A DNA stretch of 64,000 nt, from positions 5,346,501 to 5,410,500 of the forward strand of contig NZ_CP049910.1 in assembly GCF_011305995.1 (NCBI RefSeq), given 5' to 3'. This document shows, piece after piece, positions 7,463 through 16,474 of this stretch. Position numbers and translations under genes: made by a program. The stretch is from Diaphorobacter sp. HDW4A (GTDB lineage: Bacteria > Pseudomonadota > Gammaproteobacteria > Burkholderiales > Burkholderiaceae_C). Position 1 is the first letter of the stretch, and each line of letters begins with the position of its first letter. Under the pieces are notes generated by a model that made no database searches, was not told the DNA's origin, and saw only the letters and a program-made list of their open reading frames with translations.

Positions 7463-8445
7463 AGAAAACCACCGCAGAACGCACCAAAACCCCGGTCAAA
7501 AAGCGCACCAAAGCCACGCCCCAGGCCACGCGCAGCCGCGCCGTTCTGGGCCAGATCAGCGACATGGATCTGCGCCTGCTGCAGGTGTTCAAGGCCGTGG
7601 TGGACTGCGGCGGCATGTCGGCGGCGGAGCTGGAGCTGAACATCGGCACCAGCACCGTGAGCCGCCACGTGAAGGATCTGGAGATGCGCCTCGGCCTCAC
7701 GCTGTGCCGCCGGGGCCGCGCGGGTTTCGCGCTCACGGCCGAGGGCCAGCGTGTGTATGAGGAAACCCAGCGCCTGTTGGCCTCGGTGCGCGGCTTTCGC
7801 GATTCCATCGACGACATCCACGCGCGCATGGGCGGTCAGCTCGCCGTCGCCATCTTCGACAAGACCGCCAGCAACCCGGCTGCGCGCATCGGCGAGGCCA
7901 TCAGCGCGTTCAACCAGCTTGCGCCCGATGTGCATCTGCAGCTGCACGTGGGGTCGATCAACGAGATCGAGCGCGGCGTGATGGACGGCACCTTTCAGAT
8001 CGGCATCATCCCTGAGCACCGCAGCTCGCACAGCCTGCTCTACCACCGCCTGTTCGACGAGCACATGCTGCTGTACTGCGGCAAAGGCCATGCGCTGTTC
8101 GGCGCGGATCACGACGCCCTCGACTGGGACAGCGTGCGTGAGCACCCGTTTGCGGGCCTCGGCTACCACTCGCCCAATATGGAGTTGACGCATCAGGCCC
8201 GCCTCTCGCGCGCTGCCACCGGCTTCGATCAGGAATCGATTGCCACGCTGATTCTCTCGGGCCGCTATCTGGGCTTTTTGCCCGACCACTACGCCCGCGC
8301 GTTCGAGGCAGAGGGCCGCATGCAGCCGGTGCGCCCGGCCGAGCTGCACTACCACTGCGAGTTCGTGAGCCTCGTTCGAAAGTCTCCACAATCCAGTAGA
8401 ACTACTCACGCATTTACACAATGCCTAGTGAATGCACATCGATAG
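7453..8445 (+). CDS. LysR-family regulator, divergent from the transaminase
   Basis: A 330-residue LysR-type regulator. An unusually long, lysine-rich N-terminal lead (about 36 residues, KKTTAERTKTPVKKRTK) precedes the helix-turn-helix (about 37-96, with MSAAELELNIGTSTVSRHVKDLE). A periplasmic-binding-protein-like effector domain fills residues about 125-310. Start: the ATG at 7453 is 4 bases from GAGG. LysR proteins usually activate the divergent gene set in response to a pathway intermediate, so the transaminase and mmsA are the probable targets. The basic lead may add DNA contacts; this is inference. The C terminus runs into AT-rich intergenic DNA. Confidence 0.88.
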   Translation: MQVKKTTAERTKTPVKKRTKATPQATRSRAVLGQISDMDLRLLQVFKAVVDCGGMSAAELELNIGTSTVSRHVKDLEMRLGLTLCRRGRAGFALTAEGQRVYEETQRLLASVRGFRDSIDDIHARMGGQLAVAIFDKTASNPAARIGEAISAFNQLAPDVHLQLHVGSINEIERGVMDGTFQIGIIPEHRSSHSLLYHRLFDEHMLLYCGKGHALFGADHDALDWDSVREHPFAGLGYHSPNMELTHQARLSRAATGFDQESIATLILSGRYLGFLPDHYARAFEAEGRMQPVRPAELHYHCEFVSLVRKSPQSSRTTHAFTQCLVNAHR

Positions 8446-8768
8446 TCGCATTTAAATTCAACAGTAAAGCAATAATTTGTTGCAATTAGATTGCACTTGT
8501 TTACACTTTGAATGATTGATCGACAGAGCAAATTTTGGGCAGGGCGCTTCGTTCGGCACATGCGAACCAGCGACGTGACGAAGTCAGCCTGAGGGTCACC
8601 CACCATCTCGGGTTCTATGCACCACACTTCTGCATCAACTCTCCAACCACGCGTGCAGGAGCATCCACGGCGTTGTGCCGATCTCCGAGCCGCAGTTTCG
8701 GGGCATGTCGCCCTGCCCGTCACGTGAACGGGCAAGTGTCGTCACCGGCCATTTTGTGGTCTACCGGC
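8446..8768. other. Intergenic region, 323 bases, AT-rich on the left
   Basis: The first 100 bases are markedly AT-rich compared with the surroundings and contain a perfect inverted repeat TGCAAT-tag-ATTGCA (8481-8495), a candidate promoter or operator for the downstream TPR gene. From about 8535 an open frame joins the TPR gene, but its composition (many Arg, Ser, Pro and His, with no domain) looks non-coding, so the region is left as leader. Confidence 0.35.
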
Positions 8769-11042
8769 ATGGGACCGTTACTGCATGGCATGGAGGCCGC
8801 ACGCGCGCTGCATGACGGTCAATGGGAGCAGGCGCACACTCATCTCGAACGCGCATTGCACGCGCTGCCCGATGATCTGGGCTTGCTCCAGATGCGCAGC
8901 CAACTGGCGATGCAGCAGGGCGAGCCCGCCGTGGCCGTCAGCCTCCTGCAACGTGCGGTAGCACTGGCACCAGGGGATGATCCATTGGCCTGTCGTTTGG
9001 CCCATGCGCTGCTGGTGTCGGGCGACGCCGAGCAAGCCTGCCGTGCCGCACAGCATGCGGTGATGCTCGATCCGCGCAATGCCACCGCACAATTGTTGCT
9101 GGCTGAGGGCCGCAGTATCTTGCGCGACTGGCCGGCGGTGGAGCTGGCGGCGAGTGCCGCGCTGGCGTGCGACTCCGCGAGCGATTCCGCACTGATGTGG
9201 CTTGCCCAAGCGCAGCGTGAGCAATCACGCACAGCCGATGCCGAAGTCACCTTGCGTCGCCTGTTGCAGCAAGCGCCCACACACATGCAGGCGCTCAGCG
9301 ATCTGGGCTGGCTGCTCTATCGCGCCGGTCGGTTGACCGAGGCGCGTCCGCTGTGTGAGCAGGCCGCATCGCTGGTGAACGTCGACCCGCAGGCCGCCAG
9401 TCGTCAGGCCGACAGCATCACCCTGCAGAATTGGGGCCGTGTGCTGCTCGATTGCGGCGAGATGGATGCCGCGATGCAGGCACTCGAACTGGCCTTGGAG
9501 CGTGTGCCTGACTCGTATCGCGCAAACCTGTTCGTTGGTATAGCTTGGCAGGAGCTGGGCGAGCCCGACGAGGCCAGTCAGTGGTATGAGCGCAGCCTGC
9601 AATTGGATGCTGAGGCTATTGAACCATTGGAGCGGCTGGCCAGCATGGCCCTCAAGGCCGAACAGTTCACAGCGGCGCATGAGTTGCTGGCTACCGTGCT
9701 CGCGCGTAGCCCTCAGCGCGTACAGGCGCTTGGCCATCGCGCCAGTGTGCATCTGTAGCAAGGTCAGTTGGCCGATGCGCTGGCCGACTACCGCGCAGCC
9801 ATCGCCCTTGCGCCGGGATGGGCGCATCTGCATGCGGCACTCGGGCAGGCGCTGGCGAATGCGGGCGATACCGCTGATGCCAAGGCCAGCTTTGAGGCCG
9901 CGCTCGCCTGCAACCCGGAATGCATTCCCGCGCTGACGGGATTGCTCACGATGGCCAAGACCCGCGCACAGTCGCCGCTCAAGCACCAGGCGCTGGAGTT
10001 GCTGCGTACCCAGACTCTGAGCGCACCGCGTCGTGCCAGCCTGCATTTCGGGCTCGCCACCTACTACGATGCGACCAAGGCCTGGCACAAGGCGGCCATG
10101 CACATGGTGACGGCCAATGCGCTGCGCAAATCCGCCAAGGCCGAGCGCAATGACCGCTACGACCCGGAGGGCTACGAGCGCTTTGTCGACGAGATCATCC
10201 GCGTGTTCACGCCGGAGTTTTTTGCTCGCATGGCGCAACATGGGCATGCGAGTGCACGCCCCGTCTTCATCGTTGGCATGCCACGTTCTGGCACCACGCT
10301 GGCCGAACAGATCATCGCGAGCCATCCGGATGCCCATGGCGCTGGTGAACGCAGCTTTGCCAATCAGGGACTCTCGCGATTGGCGCGCATGCAGGGTGTA
10401 GCTCCGGGTGCCCAGTGGGCGGCATTGGCGCAGTCCAATCCGTCGCACACCCAGTCGGTGGCCGAATGGCACCTGCAGCAGTTGGCGCAACTCGATGGCG
10501 AGGCATTGCGTGTGGCGGACAAGATGCCAGACAACTTCAGCCTGCTGGGCTGGCTGGCGATTCTGTTTCCCAAGGCCCACTTCATTCATTGTCGTCGCGA
10601 CCTGCGGGATGTGGCGCTGTCGTGTTGGATCACCGACTTCGGCCGCATCGTCTGGGCCAATGACATGGACCATCTGGTGCACCGCATCCAGCAATACCGC
10701 AGGCTGATGGCGCATTGGCAGAAGGTGCTACCGGTGCCGCTGCACGAGCTGCGCTACGAGCGGATGGTGGCGGATCAGCGCCACGAATCCGAGCGGCTGT
10801 TGCAAGCGGTGGATCTGCCATGGGACGAGCGTTGCATGTCGTTTTTCGAGACGCGTCGACTGGTGCGCACCGCCAGCGTCAATCAGGTACGTCAGCCCAT
10901 GTACCAGCGCGCGGTAGCACGTTGGCAGCGATACGAATCGATGCTTGCACCCGTGTGCGATGCGCTGGCGGACGACCCCGCCCATGCCCTGCCATCCACC
11001 GCGCAGGCCGTCGTGCTGACGGCCCTGCGCAAGCCATCCTGA
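8769..11042 (+). pseudogene. TPR-sulfotransferase gene interrupted by an in-frame amber codon
   Basis: One continuous frame of 757 codons is split by a single TAG at 9756-9758 (codon 330). The 5' part encodes tetratricopeptide repeats. The repeat pattern continues straight across the stop: ALGHRASVHL, then stop, then QGQLADALADYRAAIALAPG. The natural reading of the stop is a former CAG (Gln), a single C-to-T change. The 3' part has more TPRs and then a sulfotransferase domain with the PAPS-binding loop VGMPRSGTTLAEQI (around codon 503) and the core HFIHCRRDLRDVALSCW. The intact form would be a TPR protein that transfers sulfate from PAPS. The start at 8769 is uncertain; no clear ribosome site was seen. 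If translated separately, the sulfotransferase half would need an internal start such as the TTG at 9768. It could be a true pseudogene, phase-variable, read through, or a sequencing error. A secreted protein follows 39 bases downstream. Confidence 0.75.
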
Positions 11043-11081
11043 GACCCATCACCACAGACCTGAAACGAGAGAGGAATTTTC

Positions 11082-12548
11082 ATGACAACGAAGTTTGCAT
11101 CACTGCGCATGCGCGATTTCGCCAAGCGCTCGGGCGTCGCCATTCTGGGCGGCACGGTCGGAGTCGCACCGACAATCGCCAACGCTGCGACTGGATCTCA
11201 GTCGATTGTGAGCGGCGGATTCAAGTGGTTCATCAACACCAACATCACGTTTCTTTCCACTTCCTCCAATTTCGGATTCAGCGAGGCCAGCGCCACGCAG
11301 CCGATGCAGACGGAGAACGGAAGCTCGCAGACGCTGAACGATGCGTTTGATGGCGCCATGGGGTGGCACGTGCATCCCACCGGAGTCATCGCCAATAGCG
11401 ATAAAGGGCTCAATGGCTATCAAGCGACTGGTGGGGTCACGCTGTCTCCAGCCTCACCGGTAGCCGAGCAGGCGGCGACCGTTACCGGCAACGTTGAGGT
11501 CCTGCAGGGGCTGAACGTGACTGGGCAACTGTATTTCCCGGCGGGTCAGGGCGTGGCGCGCGCCATTCTGACACTGCAGAACCCGAGTGCGAGCGCTATC
11601 ACCGTGCAGGTCACCAACGACAACAATCTGGGCTCGGACGCCAATACCAAGATCGACACGACCAGTAGTGGTGACAACGTCTTTCAACTCGGGCAGGACA
11701 ACTGGGTGATTTCGCATCAGGATATTGGTGTTGGGATGCCGATTACGGATCCCACCATCACACTGGCCGGCATGAAGCTCGCCAGTAGCGCCGACTATGT
11801 GGATGGCGATGACAATCCCTACCAGTACTTCAACGTGACCGTACCCGCCGGTGGCACCAAGCGTGTGATGACGCTGGTGCGCTTGTCGCGTTCCGCTACC
11901 GTGGCGCAGGCGGTGGCGTCTACGTTCAACGATCTGAACAGCCTGCGTCAGGCGGGTTATGTCTCTGATTTGAGCGAAGACGAGTTGCGCTCCATCGTGA
12001 ACTGGAACTACATGGGCTTTCCCGACCTCACCCCGGCGTTGAGCGGGCCGACGAGTCTCACGGTCGGGCAGGCCACCAACATGACGCTGACGGTGACCAA
12101 TGGCGGCACAGGCACCAACACCGATGGCACACTGACCGTGACCCTGCCTACAGGGGTGAACCTGACCACGCCGCCTGCTGGCTGCATCGCCAATGGCACG
12201 CAAGGCTTCACCTGCACTCTGGGCGCCATCGCGGCGGCGGATGCCAGTGCGACGCCTCCGGTGGCAGCGGGTGTGCAGACATTGAACTTCGCTGTCACTG
12301 CCTCCACTGTGCCCGTAGCGCCAGCCTCCATCAGCGCGGTCATCACCGCAGTGACAGGCGAAAGCAACACGGCGAACAATTCGACATCGCTGTCAGTCAC
12401 GGGTGCAGTTGTGGTCTCCAATACCCAGCCCGTTCCGGGTCTGGGCACCGTAGCACTGGCAGGGCTGAGTGGCGCTCTTGCGCTGATGGGTACGCGTCGT
12501 CGTCGCAAGGACTTGAAGGATACGAAGGGCGAGAATGTCCACCAGTAA
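11082..12548 (+). CDS. Secreted protein with DUF11-like domain and C-terminal sorting-like tail
   Basis: A 488-residue exported protein of unknown role. A signal peptide is predicted at 1-35 (hydrophobic core, cleavage after IANA). Residues about 36-310 are a Ser/Thr/Asn/Gly-rich beta-type region without a recognised family. Residues about 312-445 resemble a DUF11/CARDB-type beta-sandwich (SLTVGQATNMTLTVTNGGTG, ESNTANNSTSLSV). The end has a tripartite tail: PVPGLGT, a short hydrophobic segment (VALAGLSGALALMG) and an RRRRK cluster, like the IPTL/PEP-CTERM signals of envelope proteins. Start: ATG at 11082 after GAGAGGAA. Only 39 bases separate it from the TPR-sulfotransferase frame, so co-expression is likely, and the sulfotransferase may once have modified it. 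No sorting protease lies in the window. The low-lysine, high-Thr/Asn composition fits a surface protein. Confidence 0.75.
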   Translation: MTTKFASLRMRDFAKRSGVAILGGTVGVAPTIANAATGSQSIVSGGFKWFINTNITFLSTSSNFGFSEASATQPMQTENGSSQTLNDAFDGAMGWHVHPTGVIANSDKGLNGYQATGGVTLSPASPVAEQAATVTGNVEVLQGLNVTGQLYFPAGQGVARAILTLQNPSASAITVQVTNDNNLGSDANTKIDTTSSGDNVFQLGQDNWVISHQDIGVGMPITDPTITLAGMKLASSADYVDGDDNPYQYFNVTVPAGGTKRVMTLVRLSRSATVAQAVASTFNDLNSLRQAGYVSDLSEDELRSIVNWNYMGFPDLTPALSGPTSLTVGQATNMTLTVTNGGTGTNTDGTLTVTLPTGVNLTTPPAGCIANGTQGFTCTLGAIAAADASATPPVAAGVQTLNFAVTASTVPVAPASISAVITAVTGESNTANNSTSLSVTGAVVVSNTQPVPGLGTVALAGLSGALALMGTRRRRKDLKDTKGENVHQ

Positions 12549-12783
12549 GTAAGGCAACGCCCACGGCGCGCATTCGGCTGGCTGCGCGCTGTGGCGGTCA
12601 ATAGGCGCGCTCCCATCCCCGGAAAGGGTTGGTGATAGGATGCCGCGACTCTTGCAGGTCCTGCAGCTTCGCTTGCCGTGTTCGTCGATTCTGTGCCGTG
12701 CACGCGCGCATGTCCCGTTGTCCAGTGCCTGCAAGGGAAACGCTGTCTTCCGTTCCCGTCCCCCCCTTTGCGAGCACCATTCC

Positions 12784-13878
12784 ATGCAACGCCGCCAATT
12801 CCTCCTCGTCTCCACCATCGCCGCGTCGTCCGGAACCTTCGGCGTGAGTGCCTTTGCGGCCTCGCCCGCCAAGGGCGAGGGATGGCGCGAATACGAGATC
12901 ACCACCGAGGTGAACGTGGGCGAGAAAACCGGCGAGGCGCGCGTGTGGGTGCCCGTGCCGATGGCACAGCTCGAAGGCTACCAGCGCACGCTGGACGTGA
13001 AGTTCGACGCGCCCGGCGCCACCAAGGTCGAGCTGTTCTCGGTGCCGCGTTCGGACGCGCGCATGGTGGCCGTGCACTGGAAGAACACCGAAGCGCCGCA
13101 GACCGTGAAGCTCACCACCCGCGTCGCCCTGCGTGATCCATCGGTGGACCTCGGCGCGGCAGGCACGGCGCGCAAGCTTCCAGCATCCGCGCTGCGCGAG
13201 TATTTGCAGCCCACATCGCTTGCGCCGCTCGGCGGCATCGTCAAGCAGACGTCCGACAAAATTCTGGCCGAGGCCGGCCACCCCAAGGACGCCATCGGCA
13301 AGGCCCGCGCGATCTACGAATGGATGGTGGTCAACGCCTCGCGCGACGGCGCGGTCGCCGGTTGCGGCACGGGCGATGTCACCTACATGCTCAACTCGGG
13401 CAAGATCTCTGGCAAGTGCGCCGACCTGAACGGCCTCTACACCGCGTTGCTGCGCGCGAGCGGTGTGCCCGCGCGCGACGTCTACGGCGTGCGCGTGGAC
13501 ACCTCCGAGCGCGGCTTCAAGAGCCTTGGCAAGGCCGGCGACATCTCCAAGGCCCAGCACTGCCGTGCGCAGTTCTATGCCGACGGCTACGGCTGGATTC
13601 CGGTCGATCCGGCCGACGTCGCCAAGGTTGCGCTTGAAGAACAACCCGGTGGCCTGCCCAAGGACGATCCCAAGGTGCGCGCCGCGCGCGCCATGCTGTT
13701 CGGCGCGTGGGAAGGCAACTGGATGGCCTACAACACCGCCGCCGACGTGCGCTTCCCCGGCTCGGAACTGACCGCAGGCTTCTTCATGTACCCCAATGGT
13801 GAGTCCGCCAACGGCCGTCTCGACAGCCTCGACCCCGCCCACTTCGCGTACCGCATCACGTCGCGCAAGCTGGCGTGA
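12784..13878 (+). CDS. Exported transglutaminase-like cysteine peptidase-fold protein
   Basis: A 364-residue protein with an N-terminal export signal (MQRRQFLLVST..., Ala-rich, cleavage near AFA at 25; RRQF resembles a Tat motif). A beta-rich region (about 35-120) precedes a transglutaminase-like core (about 165-285). The catalytic triad is visible as Cys212 in SGKCADLNGLY, His259 in KAQHCRAQFY and Asp275 in WIPVDPAD. Such bacterial proteins act as peptidases or cross-linking enzymes in the envelope. Start: ATG at 12784, where the signal peptide begins; upstream in-frame sequence to 12640 looks non-coding. The TlpA-like thioredoxin gene overlaps or abuts its stop, so the two are co-translated. 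The thioredoxin might keep the active Cys reduced outside the cytoplasm; this is inference. Confidence 0.82.
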   Translation: MQRRQFLLVSTIAASSGTFGVSAFAASPAKGEGWREYEITTEVNVGEKTGEARVWVPVPMAQLEGYQRTLDVKFDAPGATKVELFSVPRSDARMVAVHWKNTEAPQTVKLTTRVALRDPSVDLGAAGTARKLPASALREYLQPTSLAPLGGIVKQTSDKILAEAGHPKDAIGKARAIYEWMVVNASRDGAVAGCGTGDVTYMLNSGKISGKCADLNGLYTALLRASGVPARDVYGVRVDTSERGFKSLGKAGDISKAQHCRAQFYADGYGWIPVDPADVAKVALEEQPGGLPKDDPKVRAARAMLFGAWEGNWMAYNTAADVRFPGSELTAGFFMYPNGESANGRLDSLDPAHFAYRITSRKLA

Positions 13879-13898
13879 TGATCGCTGAAGAGCATTGC

Positions 13899-14432
13899 AT
13901 GGAACGGCGCAAGAGCTTCCAACTGCTGGGTGGCATGGCCCTGATGGCTGCCGGTGGCGTGCGTGCGGCGGGCAATGACGAGCCCTCGCAGGGCAAGCTC
14001 ATGCCGTGGACACGCGGCGCCGCGCCCGCGCTCTCCGCCCTCACCATGGAAGGCCGCAAGGTCACGCTGCAGGACTATGTCGGCGCGCCGCTGATACTGA
14101 ATTTCTGGGCGTCCTATTGCGGCCCGTGCCGCCTCGAGATGCCCACGTTCAGCATGCTGCTCGACCTCTACAGCGACAAGAAACTGCGCGTGCTGGCCGT
14201 GAACCATGGCGAGATGCCCGCACGCATCGCCCAGTTCCTCCAAGCCGTGCCGTTCACCGGCGACGTGCTGCTTGACCGCAGCCAGAAACAGCTCGCCGCG
14301 TGGGGTGGCCGCGCCCTGCCCACGAGCTTCATCATCGACGCCAAAGGCCGCGTGCGCTTCTGGCACATCGGCGAACTCGACTGGACCGCGTGGGATGCGC
14401 AGTCCAAGCTGCAGCAGGTGATCGAAGGCTGA
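13899..14432 (+). CDS. TlpA-like thioredoxin-fold protein, exported
   Basis: A 177-residue thiol-disulfide protein. The N terminus is a signal peptide (MERRKSFQLLGGMALMAAGG...RAAG). The thioredoxin fold starts near residue 40, with the active site FWASYCGPCR (Cys74 and Cys77) and the cis-Pro segment ALPTSFIID. TlpA/ResA-type proteins reduce specific periplasmic substrates. Start: the ATG at 13899 places the signal peptide at the N terminus. An alternative ATG at 13878 overlaps the previous stop (TGATG) and would suit translational coupling. It follows the transglutaminase-like gene directly and converges on a LuxR-type gene 24 bases away. Confidence 0.85.
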   Translation: MERRKSFQLLGGMALMAAGGVRAAGNDEPSQGKLMPWTRGAAPALSALTMEGRKVTLQDYVGAPLILNFWASYCGPCRLEMPTFSMLLDLYSDKKLRVLAVNHGEMPARIAQFLQAVPFTGDVLLDRSQKQLAAWGGRALPTSFIIDAKGRVRFWHIGELDWTAWDAQSKLQQVIEG

Positions 14433-14448
14433 GCGAGCCTGCGCTCAG
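14429..14448. terminator. Weak hairpin between convergent genes
   Basis: A 7-bp stem CTGAGCG / CGCTCAG covers the stop codon of the thioredoxin gene, in the short gap before the convergent LuxR gene. No clear T tract follows, so terminator function is doubtful. Confidence 0.3.
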
Positions 14449-14456
14449 ATCATTGT

Positions 14457-15020
14457 TCAGATGTGCCCCACGAGCCGCGCTATCAGCTCGGCCGTGCTTG
14501 ACACATCGAACTTGGTGAACAGCCGCCCGCGATGCGCCTCCACCGTGCGAAAGCTGATGCCCAGATCGGCTGCGATCTGCTTGCTTGATTTGCCCGACAC
14601 CAGCGAGCGCGCGATCTGCCGCTCGCGCGCCGTCAATGGCGTGGTCACAGGACGCTCGGCCGACATGTCCTCGAACACCCAGACCGAGAGCGCGAACGGG
14701 TCCACGCGATCCGCCGTGCGCCCTGCCACATGGCACCAGAACAGCGTGCCGTCCTGCTTGCGCATGATGCGGTCATCCGCGTAGTTGCCGGTTTCGCGCA
14801 TCAACGCCAGCGCCCGCGAGCCCGTGTCCTCGAACTCCGAAGCTGATGGATAGAGCACCGCCAACGACTGCCCGAGCAGCGCTTCGGGCGGGTAGCCGAA
14901 GATGTCGCAGAAGCTCTGGTTGTACGAACGGATCTGCCGATGCTGCGCCACGAGCAGGCCGACGGGCGCGAGGTCAAAGACCAGAAGCTGATGATCGATT
15001 GCGCTGTCGGCCATGGCCAT
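14457..15020 (-). CDS. PAS-LuxR transcriptional regulator
   Basis: A 187-residue regulator. Residues about 10-115 form a PAS domain (IRSYNQSFCDIFGYPPEALLG, then RMRKQDGTLFWCHV-like sequence). Residues about 122-187 form a GerE-type helix-turn-helix (LTARERQIARSLVSGKSSKQ, then IAADLGISFRTVEAHR). It has no receiver domain, so it probably senses a small ligand or redox state through PAS rather than phosphorylation. Start: ATG at 15020, with an in-frame ATG at 15014 just as plausible; neither has a strong ribosome site. It converges on the thioredoxin gene and lies downstream of the CoA-transferase operon, 80 bases past its end. Targets are unknown. Confidence 0.82.
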   Translation of the reverse strand: MAMADSAIDHQLLVFDLAPVGLLVAQHRQIRSYNQSFCDIFGYPPEALLGQSLAVLYPSASEFEDTGSRALALMRETGNYADDRIMRKQDGTLFWCHVAGRTADRVDPFALSVWVFEDMSAERPVTTPLTARERQIARSLVSGKSSKQIAADLGISFRTVEAHRGRLFTKFDVSSTAELIARLVGHI

Positions 15021-15100
15021 GGGAAGGACGGGATGCGTTGCGGTGAGTTGAAGGATGAAAGAAAGGCCGCCCGCATGTTACTCCGCCGCACTCCGTCTTT

Positions 15101-15751
15101 TCAGCCTTTGTGCAGCGGCGCTCCCGTCATCGCCTGCAGCGTCTCAAGATCAAGGCCCGGCACCATGGATCGCACGACGAGTCCGCCCGGCGTCACGTCG
15201 ATCACCGCGCAGTCGGTGTAGATGCGGTCAACCACGCCCGCGCCGGTCAGCGGATAGGTGCAAGCCTCGACGATCTTGGGCTTGCCGTCCTTGGTCGTGT
15301 GCTCCATCACCACGATGACCTTTTTCGCTCCCGCCACGAGGTCCATCGCGCCGCCGACGGCGGGAATCGCGTCGGGCGCGCCGGTGTCCCAGTTGGCAAG
15401 ATCGCCGTTGCTGGCCACCTGAAATGCGCCGAGTACCGACACGTCGATGTGCCCGCCGCGCATCATCGCGAACGACATGCTGTGGTCGCAGATCGACGCG
15501 CCGGGCAGCAGCGAGACGGGTTCCTTGCTGGCGTTGAGCAGGCTCGGGTCCACCGTGCCGTCCTTGGGGCCGGGGCCCATGCCGAGGATGCCGTTCTCGC
15601 TGTGCAGGATCACGTCGCGGCCTGCGGGCAGGCACTTGGAGATCAGCGTAGGAATGCCGATGCCGAGGTTCACGTAGCTGCCGTCGGGGATGTCCATGGC
15701 GACGGCGCGCGCCATCTCCTCGCGGCTCAGGCGTTGAAAAGTGGCGCTCAT
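15101..15751 (-). CDS. 3-oxoacid CoA-transferase subunit B (PcaJ/ScoB-like)
   Basis: The beta subunit of a family I CoA-transferase, moving CoA from a donor such as succinyl-CoA onto a 3-oxoacid. The 216 residues include the catalytic glutamate in HSENGILGMGP (Glu52) and the GAFQVASNGDLANW region typical of PcaJ/ScoB. Its ATG overlaps the stop of the alpha-subunit gene by 4 bases, so the two subunits are made in step. It is the last gene of the nine-gene operon that starts with the Bug receptor. In this setting it could activate the imported acid, or recover CoA from a 3-oxoacid product. Confidence 0.9.
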   Translation of the reverse strand: MSATFQRLSREEMARAVAMDIPDGSYVNLGIGIPTLISKCLPAGRDVILHSENGILGMGPGPKDGTVDPSLLNASKEPVSLLPGASICDHSMSFAMMRGGHIDVSVLGAFQVASNGDLANWDTGAPDAIPAVGGAMDLVAGAKKVIVVMEHTTKDGKPKIVEACTYPLTGAGVVDRIYTDCAVIDVTPGGLVVRSMVPGLDLETLQAMTGAPLHKG

Positions 15752-16446
15752 GATGGTGCTCCTTGCGTGACCTGTACCTTGACCACGCGTTGCACGAAGA
15801 TGCCGGGTAGCATCACGTTCTCTGGCACGAAATCGCCAAGCGACACGATCTCATCGACCTGCGCGACGGCGGTCTTCGCGGCCATGCACATCACCGGGCC
15901 GAAGTTGCGCTCGGCGTTGCGGAACATGAGGTTGCCCCAGGGGTCGGCTGCGCGCGCCTTCACGAACGCGAAGTCGCCGCGCAGCGGGTTTTCAAGCACA
16001 TAGCCGACGCCGTCGATCACGCGCGTCTCCTTACCCGCCGCGAGCGTGGTGCCGTAGGACGTGGGCGTGAAGAACGGCCCGAGGCCCGAACCCGCCGCGC
16101 GCATGCGCTCGGCCATCGTGCCTTGCGGCACGCATTCCAGCTCGATCTTGCCCGCGCGATACCACTCGGCGAAGGCCTCGGCATTGGGAATCTTGGGGTT
16201 GGAATTGCGGGCGAACGAGCACACCATGCGGCGCACGCGGCCCGCTTCGATGAGCTGGCTCAGGCCGTATTTGCCGTTGCCCGCGTTGTTGTTGACGATG
16301 GTGAGTTCGCGCGCGCCCTGATCGAGCAGCGCGCAGACCAGCTCGGTCGGCACGCCCGAGATGCCGAAGCCGCCGATCATGATGACCGCGCCATCGGGCA
16401 CGCCCTGCACGGCGGCCGCAAGCGAATCGACGACCTTGTTCAGCAT
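15748..16446 (-). CDS. 3-oxoacid CoA-transferase subunit A (PcaI/ScoA-like)
   Basis: The alpha subunit paired with the gene overlapping it downstream. The 232 residues show the glycine-rich CoA-binding segment MIGGFGISGVPTELV, ELTIVNNNAGNGKYGL and the terminal PGIFVQRVVKV of this family. The sequence is closer in style to PcaI (3-oxoadipate) than to acetoacetate enzymes, but the substrate cannot be fixed by eye. Start: the ATG at 16446 follows AGGAGA; the longer frame to 16539 reaches into the thiolase-like gene. It begins 28 bases after the thiolase-like gene stops. Confidence 0.9.
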   Translation of the reverse strand: MLNKVVDSLAAAVQGVPDGAVIMIGGFGISGVPTELVCALLDQGARELTIVNNNAGNGKYGLSQLIEAGRVRRMVCSFARNSNPKIPNAEAFAEWYRAGKIELECVPQGTMAERMRAAGSGLGPFFTPTSYGTTLAAGKETRVIDGVGYVLENPLRGDFAFVKARAADPWGNLMFRNAERNFGPVMCMAAKTAVAQVDEIVSLGDFVPENVMLPGIFVQRVVKVQVTQGAPS

Positions 16447-16474
16447 GAGCGGTCTCCTGTTGAAATGCGGATCC

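Noticed and set aside
9756..9758. The TAG as a pyrrolysine or programmed read-through codon
   Set aside because: No pyrrolysine genes are in view, and the TAG-CAA-GGT context does not match the usual CAA-rich read-through motif fully. The surrounding TPR pattern simply expects Gln.
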